From Spirochaetales bacterium (lineage in GTDB: Bacteria; Spirochaetota; Spirochaetia; UBA9216), in assembly GCA_016342585.1 (NCBI GenBank), contig JAEINK010000033.1, forward strand, positions 1-52,865: DNA of 52,865 nucleotides, read 5' to 3'. The notes under the pieces were generated by a model. That model worked only from the letters and a program-made list of their open reading frames with translations, was not told where the DNA came from and did no database searches. The position numbers and the translations under genes are program-made. Each line of letters opens with the position of its first letter. The stretch's first letter is position 1. Positions 16,478-24,941 of this stretch are shown one piece after another.

Positions 16478-18355
16478 ATGAACTCAACATTCAGTGGAAT
16501 TGAGGTTGGAAAAAGAAGTCTCATGGCCCATAACCAGGGGATGTCCACCATTGGGCACAACCTGAGTAACGCTTCCGTGGACGGTTATTCAAGACAGAGG
16601 GTCCAGATGGCCCCCTTTTCTCCCATATATATGCCCGGATTAAATCGGGCAGAGACTGCCGGTCAGCTTGGTCAGGGCGTGATTGCCGAGAGGGTAGAAC
16701 GGGTTCATGATAATATACTTGAAGGAAGGATTGTAAGCCAGGCGAATGGTCAGGGATATTGGGAAGCCAGGGATCGATACATTCTCATGGCGGAAGAAGT
16801 ATACAATGAACCTTCCGAGTATTCGGTAAGAACCCTGACAGATCAATTCTGGGAAGGGTGGCAGGAACTCTCCATGCATCCCGAAGAGCCGGCGGCAAGA
16901 CAGCAGGTTGTTCAGCGGGGCGAGGCCCTCATATCGGGTATACAGAGACGACATACAGGTCTTAAGGAGATCCGGGGTATGATTGATGAGGAGATCGGAA
17001 TTACTGTTGAACGAATAAACAATCTTCTGAATGATGTCTCGGGACTGAATGAACAGATCGTGAAAATAAAGGCAGTAGGAGACAACCCCAATGACCTTCT
17101 GGACAGGCGGGATCTTCTTGTTAAAGAGCTGTCAGGGCTTGTGGATATAACAGTTGACAGTAGAGACCCGGATGAGTTTCTAATCCACACAGGGGGGATC
17201 CACCTGCTTCAGGGGAAGAATGTTCACCCCCTTTCAGTCGAATCCAATCCTCTGAATGAGGGCTATTCGGATGTGCGGTGGGCAGAATCGGGTGATAACG
17301 CCTATTTCGGCGGGGGAAAGATTGCCTCCCTCGTTGAATTAAGGGATCAGGATATCCGGAGGGAGATCCAGAAGCTGGACAATATGACTATTAATTTCGT
17401 TGATCTGGTAAATGAAAACCATTCGGCAGGATTCGGTCTTAATGGTAAAACGGGTATTGATTTCTTCAAATCACACCCCTTTATAAATAATATCGCTGGA
17501 AATTACGATGCAAATGGGGATGGCGCTTTTGATTCCACCTATCTCTTCAGGATAAATGGTACAAACAGCCTTGATGCCCGTGAGCAGGTTGGGATCAATG
17601 GCGTTCTTACCCTTTCGGGAGACGGAGAGGATGTCCGGGTTCCCTATTTTCCCACCGATACGGTTGAAGATGTTGTAAAGCGAATCAATCTTTCCGGGTC
17701 CGAAGTTGTGGCCCGGCTTGACAGGGAAGGGCATCTGGCCTTGAAAGGTTCTACCGCCGGAAGTATTGAAAATCCCGATTTCGTTATACGTCATGTTGAA
17801 GACTCCGGTCAGTTTCTGGTTGGGTATGCAGGTATGCTCCAGGAGTCAGGTGAAAATGGTGCTTTCGACTGGGGACAAGCCAATTCTGTTCTCGCCCTAC
17901 AGGGGGGGGAGCTGGACTATGCGGTAGCCCCTTTAAGTCATCCTTCCGGGTGGATAGAGGTTAACTCAAGCCTGATCGATGATCCGAACTCGGTTGCCGC
18001 CGGTTTTGGAGTGAATGGCCGGGTGGCGGAGGTCGGTGACGGGACAACGGCGTCAAGTATTGCCTCCTTGCGTACCAGTGAGATAATGGTTGGCCGGATT
18101 CCCGATTTTGATACCTATTTCTCCGAAGTGGTGGCGGATATCGGTCTGAAGGGTGAGACAGCAGCAAGAGCACTTGATACAGAGAACCTTATAATGCAGG
18201 ACCTTGAAGCTATGCGGGATTCCATCTCCGGGGTGAATATCGATGAAGAGTTGTCGGAGATGATCAAGTTCCAGCACGGTTATACTGCTGCGGCACGGTT
18301 CGTTACGGCTGTGAATGAGATGCTTGATACTATAATCAACAGGTTGGGAGTATAA
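16478..18355 (+). CDS. flgK: flagellar hook-associated protein 1
   Basis: FlgK, the first hook-filament junction protein. The 625-residue product has the N-terminal helix-forming motif with FSGIEVGKRSLMAHNQGMSTIGHNLSNAS (in pieces: the TIGHNLSN element is characteristic) and the C-terminal coiled-coil end GVNIDEELSEMIKFQHGY and AVNEMLDTIINRLGV, both highly diagnostic. The middle is a variable D2/D3 domain of ordinary length. CTGGAGGA precedes the ATG. It is followed by flgL after four bases. Confidence 0.97.
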   Translation: MNSTFSGIEVGKRSLMAHNQGMSTIGHNLSNASVDGYSRQRVQMAPFSPIYMPGLNRAETAGQLGQGVIAERVERVHDNILEGRIVSQANGQGYWEARDRYILMAEEVYNEPSEYSVRTLTDQFWEGWQELSMHPEEPAARQQVVQRGEALISGIQRRHTGLKEIRGMIDEEIGITVERINNLLNDVSGLNEQIVKIKAVGDNPNDLLDRRDLLVKELSGLVDITVDSRDPDEFLIHTGGIHLLQGKNVHPLSVESNPLNEGYSDVRWAESGDNAYFGGGKIASLVELRDQDIRREIQKLDNMTINFVDLVNENHSAGFGLNGKTGIDFFKSHPFINNIAGNYDANGDGAFDSTYLFRINGTNSLDAREQVGINGVLTLSGDGEDVRVPYFPTDTVEDVVKRINLSGSEVVARLDREGHLALKGSTAGSIENPDFVIRHVEDSGQFLVGYAGMLQESGENGAFDWGQANSVLALQGGELDYAVAPLSHPSGWIEVNSSLIDDPNSVAAGFGVNGRVAEVGDGTTASSIASLRTSEIMVGRIPDFDTYFSEVVADIGLKGETAARALDTENLIMQDLEAMRDSISGVNIDEELSEMIKFQHGYTAAARFVTAVNEMLDTIINRLGV

Positions 18356-18359
18356 ATAG

Positions 18360-19604
18360 ATGAGACGAATCAGCACCAATATGACCAATAATGATATGCA
18401 GAACTCTTTGAGGCTGAGCGAATGGCGGATGAACAAGCTTCAGAATCAGATGGCCGACGGTACCAGAATTCAGGAACTTAGAGATGACCCCATTGGGGCC
18501 GCTCATTCAACGAGGTATCTGTCAAAGATAACCAGACTGAATCGGTTTTCGAAAAATGTAGATTCTATCCAGTCGGATCACAGGATTGCCGAGGGGTATA
18601 TGCAGTCTGCTACAGATATTCTCCACAGGGTAAGGGAGATCTCCATTCAGGGAGCAAATGGTACTTACTCAAAGGAAGATAAGGGGTATATGGCTGCCGA
18701 GGTCAACCAGCTTTTAAATGAACTTGTCAGCCTTTCCAATGCAGAAAATGGTGATGGACGGACGATTTTCGCCGGGGACAGGACCCAATCTGAGGCCTTC
18801 CGTGCTATGAAAGGCCACATTCCAGGGGTAGAAGCTTCGGTTATTACACAGGTGAATTACACCGGTACTATCGAGCCTGGCATGGTTGAGGTTTCCGAGG
18901 GTAGTTTTATGGAAACCAGTTTTGCTGGTAATGAGGTCTTCTGGGCAGAACATCAGCAGATTTTTTCCAGTCAGGATGCTGGTTCCTATCAGGTACTGGA
19001 GGATTCACAGATTCTGATAGATGGACGTACCATCGATGTCATGGCAGGTGATAATGTCCAGGCTGTAATTTCGAAGATAAATACTTCCGGAGCGGCTGTT
19101 AAGGCCTCCCTGGATCCTGTTAACAACAGTATGGTTCTTGAATCAACTGTTCCCCATCAGCTTTGGCTGGAAGACGGTGGAAACGGGACAGTACTTAGAG
19201 ATCTGGGAATTATAGATGATTTCTCTAAACCACCCCAGAATCTGGCCAAAAGTGTGAGATCCGCCGGAGGCTCCATGTTTGATATGGTAATAAAGGTTCG
19301 TGACAGTCTGTATGCCGGAGACACCCTGGATATTGGCGGGGGAGCCCTTAAGGGGATCGACCTTGCCATGAATAATCTTTTGTCAAATATAGGTAAACTG
19401 GGCGCCCAGGATGAACGGCTCGGTATTATAAAAAGCAGGATAGCCTATGAAATACCCGAGGTGCAGCAAAAGAATTCGAATGAAGTTGACGTCGATTTCA
19501 CTTCGGCCATAACAAATCTTAAACAACTAGAGTATAATAATAAGGCAGCCCTGCAGACTGCCGGTAGAATCCTGCAGCAAACATTACTGGATTTTTTGAG
19601 GTAG
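18360..19604 (+). CDS. flgL: flagellar hook-associated protein 3
   Basis: FlgL, the second junction protein between hook and filament. The 414-residue product has the flagellin-like N-terminus (RRISTNMTNNDMQNSL, then RDDPIGAAHSTRY) and the C-terminal helix FTSAITNLKQLEYNNKAALQ. It lies four bases behind flgK and shares its transcript. The ribosome site is GGGAG ten bases upstream. Confidence 0.95.
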   Translation: MRRISTNMTNNDMQNSLRLSEWRMNKLQNQMADGTRIQELRDDPIGAAHSTRYLSKITRLNRFSKNVDSIQSDHRIAEGYMQSATDILHRVREISIQGANGTYSKEDKGYMAAEVNQLLNELVSLSNAENGDGRTIFAGDRTQSEAFRAMKGHIPGVEASVITQVNYTGTIEPGMVEVSEGSFMETSFAGNEVFWAEHQQIFSSQDAGSYQVLEDSQILIDGRTIDVMAGDNVQAVISKINTSGAAVKASLDPVNNSMVLESTVPHQLWLEDGGNGTVLRDLGIIDDFSKPPQNLAKSVRSAGGSMFDMVIKVRDSLYAGDTLDIGGGALKGIDLAMNNLLSNIGKLGAQDERLGIIKSRIAYEIPEVQQKNSNEVDVDFTSAITNLKQLEYNNKAALQTAGRILQQTLLDFLR

Positions 19605-19607
19605 AAT

Positions 19608-20066
19608 ATGATTGAAGTAAACACAAAAGCATATGGAAAGATTGATATTGATGAGAGACAGATTATTACATTTCCATCCGGTATCCCCGGTTTTGAAAGT
19701 TTGAAGAAATTCGCTCTTCTTGATGCTGCCCAGCAGCCCTTCTACTGGCTTCAATCATTGGACGTTCAGGAAATTGCATTCGTTATGATTAGCCCCCTCC
19801 TGTTCAAGCCAAACTATAATGTTCAGCTCAGTGAGCAGGAGCTGGAAGAGTTGAATCTTTCGGAATTCCCCAATGAAGAGGCTCTGCTTTTTGCGATTGT
19901 TACCATTCCTGAAAATCAGGCAAAGATGACTGCCAACCTTCAGGGACCTGTCATTATAAACAAGCATACAAAGACGGGTCGGCAGTTCATTCATTCCGAT
20001 GTTCAGTGGAAAACAAAACACTACATTTTAGATGAGTTGGCAAGTGTCAGGAACGAAGCATGCTGA
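19608..20066 (+). CDS. fliW: flagellar assembly factor FliW
   Basis: FliW binds free flagellin and, when flagellin is exported, binds and blocks CsrA. The 152-residue product shows the family hallmarks [18 protein letters not shown] near the N-terminus, FYWLQSLD, and the ATVNLQGPVVIN-like stretch (here [12 protein letters not shown]). The gene overlaps csrA by seven bases, as in the Bacillus order flgK-flgL-fliW-csrA. The flagellin genes that would be its partners lie 7.4 kb away on the other strand. Confidence 0.96.
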   Translation: MIEVNTKAYGKIDIDERQIITFPSGIPGFESLKKFALLDAAQQPFYWLQSLDVQEIAFVMISPLLFKPNYNVQLSEQELEELNLSEFPNEEALLFAIVTIPENQAKMTANLQGPVIINKHTKTGRQFIHSDVQWKTKHYILDELASVRNEAC

Positions 20067-20302
20067 TTCTGGCAAGAAAGATTAATGAAAGTATAAACAT
20101 CGGTGATAAAATCGAGGTCTCCATCATCGATATAAGGGGAGATCAGGTTAAGGTTGGTATAAAGGCACCTAAAGAGGTAAAAGTCTTCAGGAGAGAGGTT
20201 TATGAGGCAATACAGAGTGAAAACCTGATTGCTTCAAAAGCTTCCAAGAACCTACCCACTATTGATAACCTTCTAAAAGATAAAAAAGATCCTGCCGAAT
20301 AG
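20060..20302 (+). CDS. csrA: carbon storage regulator CsrA
   Basis: A homodimeric RNA-binding repressor of translation that recognises A(N)GGA in hairpin loops. The 80-residue product has the complete core: [34 protein letters not shown] and the R44-type residue in [13 protein letters not shown]. It overlaps fliW. Its probable targets in this window are the leaders of flaB (27501), flaB (28602) and flaG (26979), each of which carries a matching hairpin. Confidence 0.97.
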   Translation: MLILARKINESINIGDKIEVSIIDIRGDQVKVGIKAPKEVKVFRREVYEAIQSENLIASKASKNLPTIDNLLKDKKDPAE

Positions 20303-20314
20303 TTTCAGAAAAAG

Positions 20315-20334
20315 ATTAATTCTATCGAATTAAT
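20315..20334. terminator. weak AT-rich hairpin between csrA and the HD-GYP gene
   Basis: Arms ATTAATTC and GAATTAAT around a four-base loop, spanning the stop codon of the convergent HD-GYP gene. The stem is all but one pair A-T, so its terminator strength is doubtful. Confidence 0.3.
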
Positions 20335-21481
20335 TATTATCATTGAGCATATCATAAACACCCATTATCTTGGATTCCAATTCTATAAATACTTTTATCA
20401 AATTGGGGTCGAAATGTGTTCCTGAATCTTTTTCAATAATCTGACACGCCTTCTCATGAGTGAAGGCATCTTTGTAGGAGCGTTTCATTCTCAGGGCATC
20501 GTAAACATCACCTATCATTGTAATCCTGGCCGAAAGGGGGATCATCTCTTCGCTGAGTTGAAAGGGGTACCCTGTACCATCCCATCTTTCATGATGGGAA
20601 AGGGGGATCTGTTTTGCCATCTCATCGGGATATCCTGACATGACAAATCCTCCATTTATGGTATGTTCCTTCATGATCTGCCACTCTTTTTCATCCAGGG
20701 GGCCGCTTTTATGAAGAATATCATCGGGAGTTCCAATTTTTCCTATATCATGCATAGGGGCCAGAAAGGCTATGTTTTCAATGAACTGCATATCGACCTC
20801 AGGATAGCTCTCTTTCTGAAAAAGACTTTTACTGATTATCCTGCTGTATTCACCAACCCGTCGAATATGGTTTCCTGTGTCATTGTCCTTGAGTTTAGAA
20901 GCTTCCAGAAGGCTCAAATAGGTTCGCGAAAAGATATCCTTATTTTTTTTTGTTACATCGTCAAACATGCAGATGTAACCACATGGCAGTTTCTCGAGCT
21001 CTGATTCTCCATCGTATATAGGTGTAAAAATGGCATTGGCTGTTACATTTAAATAGTTTTTATGGATTATATTGACCCCGCCAATCCAGGAGTAGCCTGT
21101 TTCAGGATTTCTCAGGGATTCAATGATCCCGGAAGAGTTGATCTCCTTCTGATTGAAATCAATAATATGAAAGAAAGAGGCTTTCATAACATCTTTATCA
21201 TGGATTATTCTTTCGATGACCGCCGGGTTTGCATAGATAATCGTAAATCGATTATCCGTGATCAAAACTGGTACAGAAGAATAATTATATAATGAAGTCA
21301 GCTTCTTATAGATGAAAGTGTCCGAGATGGAATTTTCTGTATTGAACCTATGTCCCGGATCCTGAACATGGTCTGGGGATACCACTGCCTCAAATTCATC
21401 GAGTTCTTCAAGTTCTTCGAGTTCTTCGAGTTCTTCGAGTTCTTCGAGTTCTTCAAATTCACTGAAATTATCCTCAACCAT
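20330..21481 (-). CDS. PAS/HD-GYP domain protein, probable c-di-GMP phosphodiesterase
   Basis: A 383-residue protein with an acidic N-terminus made of tandem Glu-Glu-Leu units (about residues 7-30), a PAS sensor domain (about 60-180, with VLITDNRFTIIYANPAVIE) and a C-terminal HD-GYP domain (about 190-375). Catalytic signatures HIRRVGEYS, HDIGKIGTPD, EHTINGG and HHERWDGTGYP are complete, so c-di-GMP hydrolysis to pGpG/GMP is expected. It ends the long minus-strand run that begins with the flagellins. The N-terminal repeat is encoded by perfect 9-base units (see repeat at 21401). It has no membrane segment. Confidence 0.9.
   Translation of the reverse strand: MVEDNFSEFEELEELEELEELEELEELDEFEAVVSPDHVQDPGHRFNTENSISDTFIYKKLTSLYNYSSVPVLITDNRFTIIYANPAVIERIIHDKDVMKASFFHIIDFNQKEINSSGIIESLRNPETGYSWIGGVNIIHKNYLNVTANAIFTPIYDGESELEKLPCGYICMFDDVTKKNKDIFSRTYLSLLEASKLKDNDTGNHIRRVGEYSRIISKSLFQKESYPEVDMQFIENIAFLAPMHDIGKIGTPDDILHKSGPLDEKEWQIMKEHTINGGFVMSGYPDEMAKQIPLSHHERWDGTGYPFQLSEEMIPLSARITMIGDVYDALRMKRSYKDAFTHEKACQIIEKDSGTHFDPNLIKVFIELESKIMGVYDMLNDNN
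21401..21454. repeat. 9-bp tandem repeat (six copies) inside the HD-GYP gene
   Basis: Six copies in phase of GAGTTCTTC (plus strand), one of them AAGTTCTTC, flanked by diverged copies (AAATTCATC, AAATTCACT). Each unit codes for Glu-Glu-Leu on the minus strand. The number of units can change without breaking the reading frame. Confidence 0.95.
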
Positions 21482-21487
21482 TTCACC

Positions 21488-22153
21488 CTATCTTCCCAGT
21501 TCGGCATCACTGGCGCGCAAATAGGCCGGACCTGATTCGGGAGAATCCGGGCCTTCCTTGTTGAATTTATCTTCTCCCAATACAGAAAGTATATTACAAA
21601 AAGAGTTCTTTTCATAATGGTCAAAATAATAATCAGGATTATTTTCCAGATCAGGACACCTTTCCATAAAAATACCTAACCCGGGACCTGTAAAAAGGAT
21701 CTGTCCACGGTTGGTGCAACCCTCTAAAATTAGCTCTGCGGGAATGTCTGATTCTTTCATAACAAGGGTACCCTTCTCATAAAATCCCGCATAAAATTGA
21801 TTTTTCTTGGCATCCAAGAGTGGAACGACCGTTCCGGGGAAAAAGGAGTAGAGACTGCCATACACCTGGAGGGTCGATATGGCTACGAGAGGCACTCCGG
21901 AACCTTCCGAGAGTCCTTTTGCTGTAGAAAGACCTATACGAAGGCCTGTAAAGGATCCTGGTCCTTTTGTGCAGACAATAAGGTCCAGGTCTTTTGGAAA
22001 CAAGGCTGCCTCTTCAAGTAGAGATTGAACCATCAGGATTAAATTTTCCCCATGGCGGAGTCCTGTTGATCTTATATTTTCAGACCACCCCTCAGGAGTA
22101 CTCAAACCAGCACGAAGAATATTTGTGGAAGTATCAAAAGATAGTATATTCAC
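21488..22153 (-). CDS. tsaB: tRNA threonylcarbamoyladenosine biosynthesis protein TsaB
   Basis: TsaB is the scaffold partner of TsaD in making t6A37 in ANN-decoding tRNAs. The 221-residue product has the ASKHA-fold N-terminus ILSFDTSTNILRAGL and the diagnostic GPGSFTGLRIGLSTAKGL. It starts with GTG one base after the tsaE stop, with a GAGGT upstream, and the pair is presumably co-translated. Confidence 0.93.
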   Translation of the reverse strand: MNILSFDTSTNILRAGLSTPEGWSENIRSTGLRHGENLILMVQSLLEEAALFPKDLDLIVCTKGPGSFTGLRIGLSTAKGLSEGSGVPLVAISTLQVYGSLYSFFPGTVVPLLDAKKNQFYAGFYEKGTLVMKESDIPAELILEGCTNRGQILFTGPGLGIFMERCPDLENNPDYYFDHYEKNSFCNILSVLGEDKFNKEGPDSPESGPAYLRASDAELGR

Positions 22154-22154
22154 C

Positions 22155-22538
22155 TCAGACCTCTTGTATAACTAATTTTCTGCTGCTGTCTTCATTGATA
22201 GTAATAATGATCCTTACTGTCGTATCCGGGAGGTGGGGTTCCGCAACGCCATACCACTCCACAACGCAAATGCCATTACCATAAAAAAAGTCATCTATCC
22301 CCAGTAGATCAATCTCTTCCGCATCATCGATCCTGTAAAAATCCATATGGTAGAAGGGTAGTGTTCCCTCATATTCGGAGATTATAGTAAATGTCGGGCT
22401 GGTTATTATTTCATTGATTTGAAGCGCCCTGCCAATACCCTTTGTAAAGGTTGTCTTTCCAGCTCCTAAAGGAGCATCAAAAGCAATAACAGCACCCTTT
22501 TTAAGGGTTTTTCCAAAGGATTCCCCTAATTCTATCAT
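22155..22538 (-). CDS. tsaE: tRNA threonylcarbamoyladenosine biosynthesis ATPase TsaE
   Basis: The P-loop ATPase of the t6A complex. Walker A is DAPLGAGKTTFTKGIG, followed by the family motifs SPTFTIISEYEG, FYHMDFYRID and VVEWYG. Length is 127 residues from the first ATG, slightly short at the N-terminus: the open frame continues upstream for at least ten codons (KEYLIKTAVEMIELG-like) and matches the usual ThrSer-x-EET-x-LG helix, but contains no ATG, GTG or TTG there. A CTG overlapping the previous stop is a possible start. Confidence 0.92.
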   Translation of the reverse strand: MIELGESFGKTLKKGAVIAFDAPLGAGKTTFTKGIGRALQINEIITSPTFTIISEYEGTLPFYHMDFYRIDDAEEIDLLGIDDFFYGNGICVVEWYGVAEPHLPDTTVRIIITINEDSSRKLVIQEV

Positions 22539-22567
22539 CTCTACAGCTGTTTTGATAAGATATTCTT

Positions 22568-22831
22568 TCAGGGTAGGTTTCCATCCTTATCAAGGTTAAT
22601 GATATATGTTTTTAACTTGGAAATCGTAGAGAGGAGAGGATAATCAAGATCATTCTTGACTTCAATATCAATATTCACTTGACCGAGGGCATTCCTTTCG
22701 AGTATGAACTCGGCAGAGACATACTCCTCCTTTCCTGTGAAATCCTTGAATGTAAAATCCCCTGAATACTCGTTTCTGTAATGTAAAGGGATATCTTTTT
22801 TCTTTATGTTTTTAAGCCCAATTATTTCCAT
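22568..22831 (-). CDS. small conserved-looking protein, unknown function
   Basis: An 87-residue soluble protein without membrane segment or recognised motif; alternating charged and hydrophobic residues suggest a small alpha/beta or all-beta fold. It precedes tsaE by 29 bases. No ribosome site is present; instead TATAAT lies nine bases before the ATG, so its mRNA may be nearly leaderless. Protein-like composition and operon position support it as real. Confidence 0.65.
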   Translation of the reverse strand: MEIIGLKNIKKKDIPLHYRNEYSGDFTFKDFTGKEEYVSAEFILERNALGQVNIDIEVKNDLDYPLLSTISKLKTYIINLDKDGNLP

Positions 22832-22840
22832 GTGTCTGAA

Positions 22841-22846
22841 ATTATA
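22841..22846 (-). promoter_or_regulatory. -10 box nine bases before an ATG
   Basis: A perfect TATAAT on the minus strand, nine bases before the ATG at 22831. The hexamer 17 bases further upstream (TAGATT) is a poor -35 box, so confidence is limited. Confidence 0.35.
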
Positions 22847-22887
22847 ATAAAAAACCTTATAATAATCTATACATATTTATTTCAATA

Positions 22888-24003
22888 TTACATTTCATAT
22901 ACAAAGCTGTTAATTCTATTCATAAATTTCTGGGACAATCGTGTAAACTGTACATGCATTATACCACCCATGGGACGAACTTTTGTCATACTCACAACTT
23001 TGCCGTAACCTGAGACGGGGTTGCCCTTATAGGTCTCGAAATCAATCTTTATAAGTTCACCACGTTTTAAAGGGTAGGTCGTCTTGATAGAACATCCTCC
23101 TGATGATACCTCTAATATGGTACCCAAAGAGCCGTTCTTGCTTTCAACAAAGGCTTTCTTTTTTTTAGCCTTTCCTACACCGGTAGTGATTACCCTTACA
23201 GGATAGCAGTAGGTTGGTCTGTTAAGTTCCTTCCTTCGGAAACGCCTCTGCTGAGCCTCTTTTACCATGTTGGTATGTTTAAGTAGAAGGGCTGTATTAC
23301 CTCTGATTTTTGTATAACCGAGAATTTTGGACATGAATGAAAACCCCTGCCCATTATTCTTCCAGAAAAAGACCTTCACCGGAATGCCTTTATTAAGTCG
23401 AACCTGACCGGTAGGGGAATCAGGAATCTGAACACCAATAGCATCTTTCAGGTTGGTTAACACCTTTACCGGATATTTACCCCCTGTCTGTGGGTTTATT
23501 ACAATTTTCTGTCCCGGCTGAAGCTGTTTTGTTGCTTTCACAGATCCAGCCTTATTTGAGTTCCGTTCAACCTTCTGTTTGATCCTGAAGAGTGTAAGCT
23601 TCTGGCTATCCTTTATCTTATCAGACGATACCTGTGTCTCGATATCATTCATTCCATGCTGAAGCAGCTGGTCCAGATTTTTCGGATGCGTAAAAAGAAG
23701 GTAGGGGTTGGGGACACGATATCTTTCCATGAGGTTTTCGAGGGTATTGAGTTGAACCTTATTCAAACCCATAGCGGCAGCCTGTTTTCTGAAGGTTGAC
23801 TTTTTGAATTTCCCCGAATTTTTGGATCTCTTCGAGGATTTTCCACCCTGGGCCCGCCCTCCGATGGCAATGACACCAATAATTATAGCCACTATAACAA
23901 TAAGACCTATGAGTGAGGTGTTATCTCCCTGTACAACCATAGGATTAAGCTCACGCAGGAGTGGTAAATTGAAGGATGTAAATCCAAAAGAGTTGAAGTT
24001 CAT
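22888..24003 (-). CDS. membrane-anchored PilZ domain protein
   Basis: A 371-residue protein with one N-terminal membrane segment (about residues 30-48, LIGLIVIVAIIIGVIAIGG), a basic linker, a helical middle region and a C-terminal PilZ domain (about 255-370). The c-di-GMP motif appears as RRFRRKELNRP (an R-x-x-x-R arrangement) and VSSGGCSI (the [D/N]-x-S-x-x-G position). The middle part (about 170-250) looks like a YcgR-type N-terminal beta domain. It sits behind fliD in the flagellar operon, so a role in adjusting motility to c-di-GMP is likely by analogy with YcgR, but unproven. AGGAGTAGGA precedes the ATG. Confidence 0.8.
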   Translation of the reverse strand: MNFNSFGFTSFNLPLLRELNPMVVQGDNTSLIGLIVIVAIIIGVIAIGGRAQGGKSSKRSKNSGKFKKSTFRKQAAAMGLNKVQLNTLENLMERYRVPNPYLLFTHPKNLDQLLQHGMNDIETQVSSDKIKDSQKLTLFRIKQKVERNSNKAGSVKATKQLQPGQKIVINPQTGGKYPVKVLTNLKDAIGVQIPDSPTGQVRLNKGIPVKVFFWKNNGQGFSFMSKILGYTKIRGNTALLLKHTNMVKEAQQRRFRRKELNRPTYCYPVRVITTGVGKAKKKKAFVESKNGSLGTILEVSSGGCSIKTTYPLKRGELIKIDFETYKGNPVSGYGKVVSMTKVRPMGGIMHVQFTRLSQKFMNRINSFVYEM

Positions 24004-24008
24004 TCTTC

Positions 24009-24941
24009 CTACTCCTCCTTATTCAGTTCATGAAGAAATGAAGATAGACCATCCAGTCGTGGAGCCACTTCATATTCAAGGAGATCCCCAAGAAGAACAG
24101 AATCCCCGGCACCGAAAGCATTTGCAAGATCCAGGAGTATTGTATTGAAATTTTTATAAAACTCATCAAATGGTAAATCCATGATTTTGGCACTGCTGGT
24201 GTCAAGGATACCCTGAGCCTTCAGGAAAGGGTAAATTCTAATGAGTTTTTGGGATAATTCGGTAAAAGTGATGACAGTTTTCATGGCATCCTTATCCTTA
24301 CCTGTTTGAAGTTGTACAGAGACATCCTCCATCGGCGGTATCAGTTTCTTTAAGAGTTCCGCTGTATTGATGATCTCTTTTAAAGGCGAGGTTATTTCCC
24401 TTATCAATTCAGAAATGATGTTTACAAGGCTTGAAATAAGCTGAAGAATTTCCGCGGTGTTCTCGGGGATCTTTTCGGCATTCAATACACCACTTTCCGA
24501 GAGAAAGTTATCAACCTTGTCGGCAAGAGTCATGGTGTCACTTTTTTCGGCTGGAAATATTATTCTCAGGTACTCTTTTATGATCTCATAGTTGTTCAGA
24601 TTCTGCTGCATAAGGGGAAGGTTTTTCTCTTCAAGACTACGTTGAAGGAGGGTAAAAAACTGATGAAGTGTATGGAGGTACTGAAGTCTCAACTCAAGAC
24701 CGTTAACCGCTTTAAAATCAATACGTTCAATCGATTCAAGACCGACCTTGGCCCATTCAGCTTCGGATTTTTCGGATATATCTATGCCATCTACATTGAT
24801 GGCTTGAAGAAAATGCCCCTCTTCAATAAGCCAGTCCCTTACTGAACTAATAACCTGCCGCAGGTCTTTCTCATTCTCAAGTTTAAAATCCAGCTCAAGA
24901 TCATTTACAAATATTTTCACAACTTCCTTCCTAGTTTCCAT
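24009..24941 (-). CDS. flagellar-operon protein of unknown function
   Basis: A 310-residue, mainly helical cytoplasmic protein without signal peptide or membrane segment. It starts inside the end of fliD (overlap of 11 bases) and is followed five bases later by the PilZ protein, so it belongs to the flagellar operon. The first 60 residues (FVNDLELDFKLENEKDLRQVISSVRDWL) look like a small ubiquitin-like or export-gate-like alpha/beta unit; the rest has long amphipathic helices. In other bacteria fliS/fliT chaperones occupy this place; this protein is about twice their size and I do not recognise it as either. Confidence 0.75.
   Translation of the reverse strand: METRKEVVKIFVNDLELDFKLENEKDLRQVISSVRDWLIEEGHFLQAINVDGIDISEKSEAEWAKVGLESIERIDFKAVNGLELRLQYLHTLHQFFTLLQRSLEEKNLPLMQQNLNNYEIIKEYLRIIFPAEKSDTMTLADKVDNFLSESGVLNAEKIPENTAEILQLISSLVNIISELIREITSPLKEIINTAELLKKLIPPMEDVSVQLQTGKDKDAMKTVITFTELSQKLIRIYPFLKAQGILDTSSAKIMDLPFDEFYKNFNTILLDLANAFGAGDSVLLGDLLEYEVAPRLDGLSSFLHELNKEE

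Noticed and set aside
21350..21535. Phe-rich plus-strand frame over the 9-bp repeat (FFEFFEFFEF)
   Set aside because: It is the antisense reading of the Glu-Glu-Leu repeat of the HD-GYP gene, with no independent start signal.
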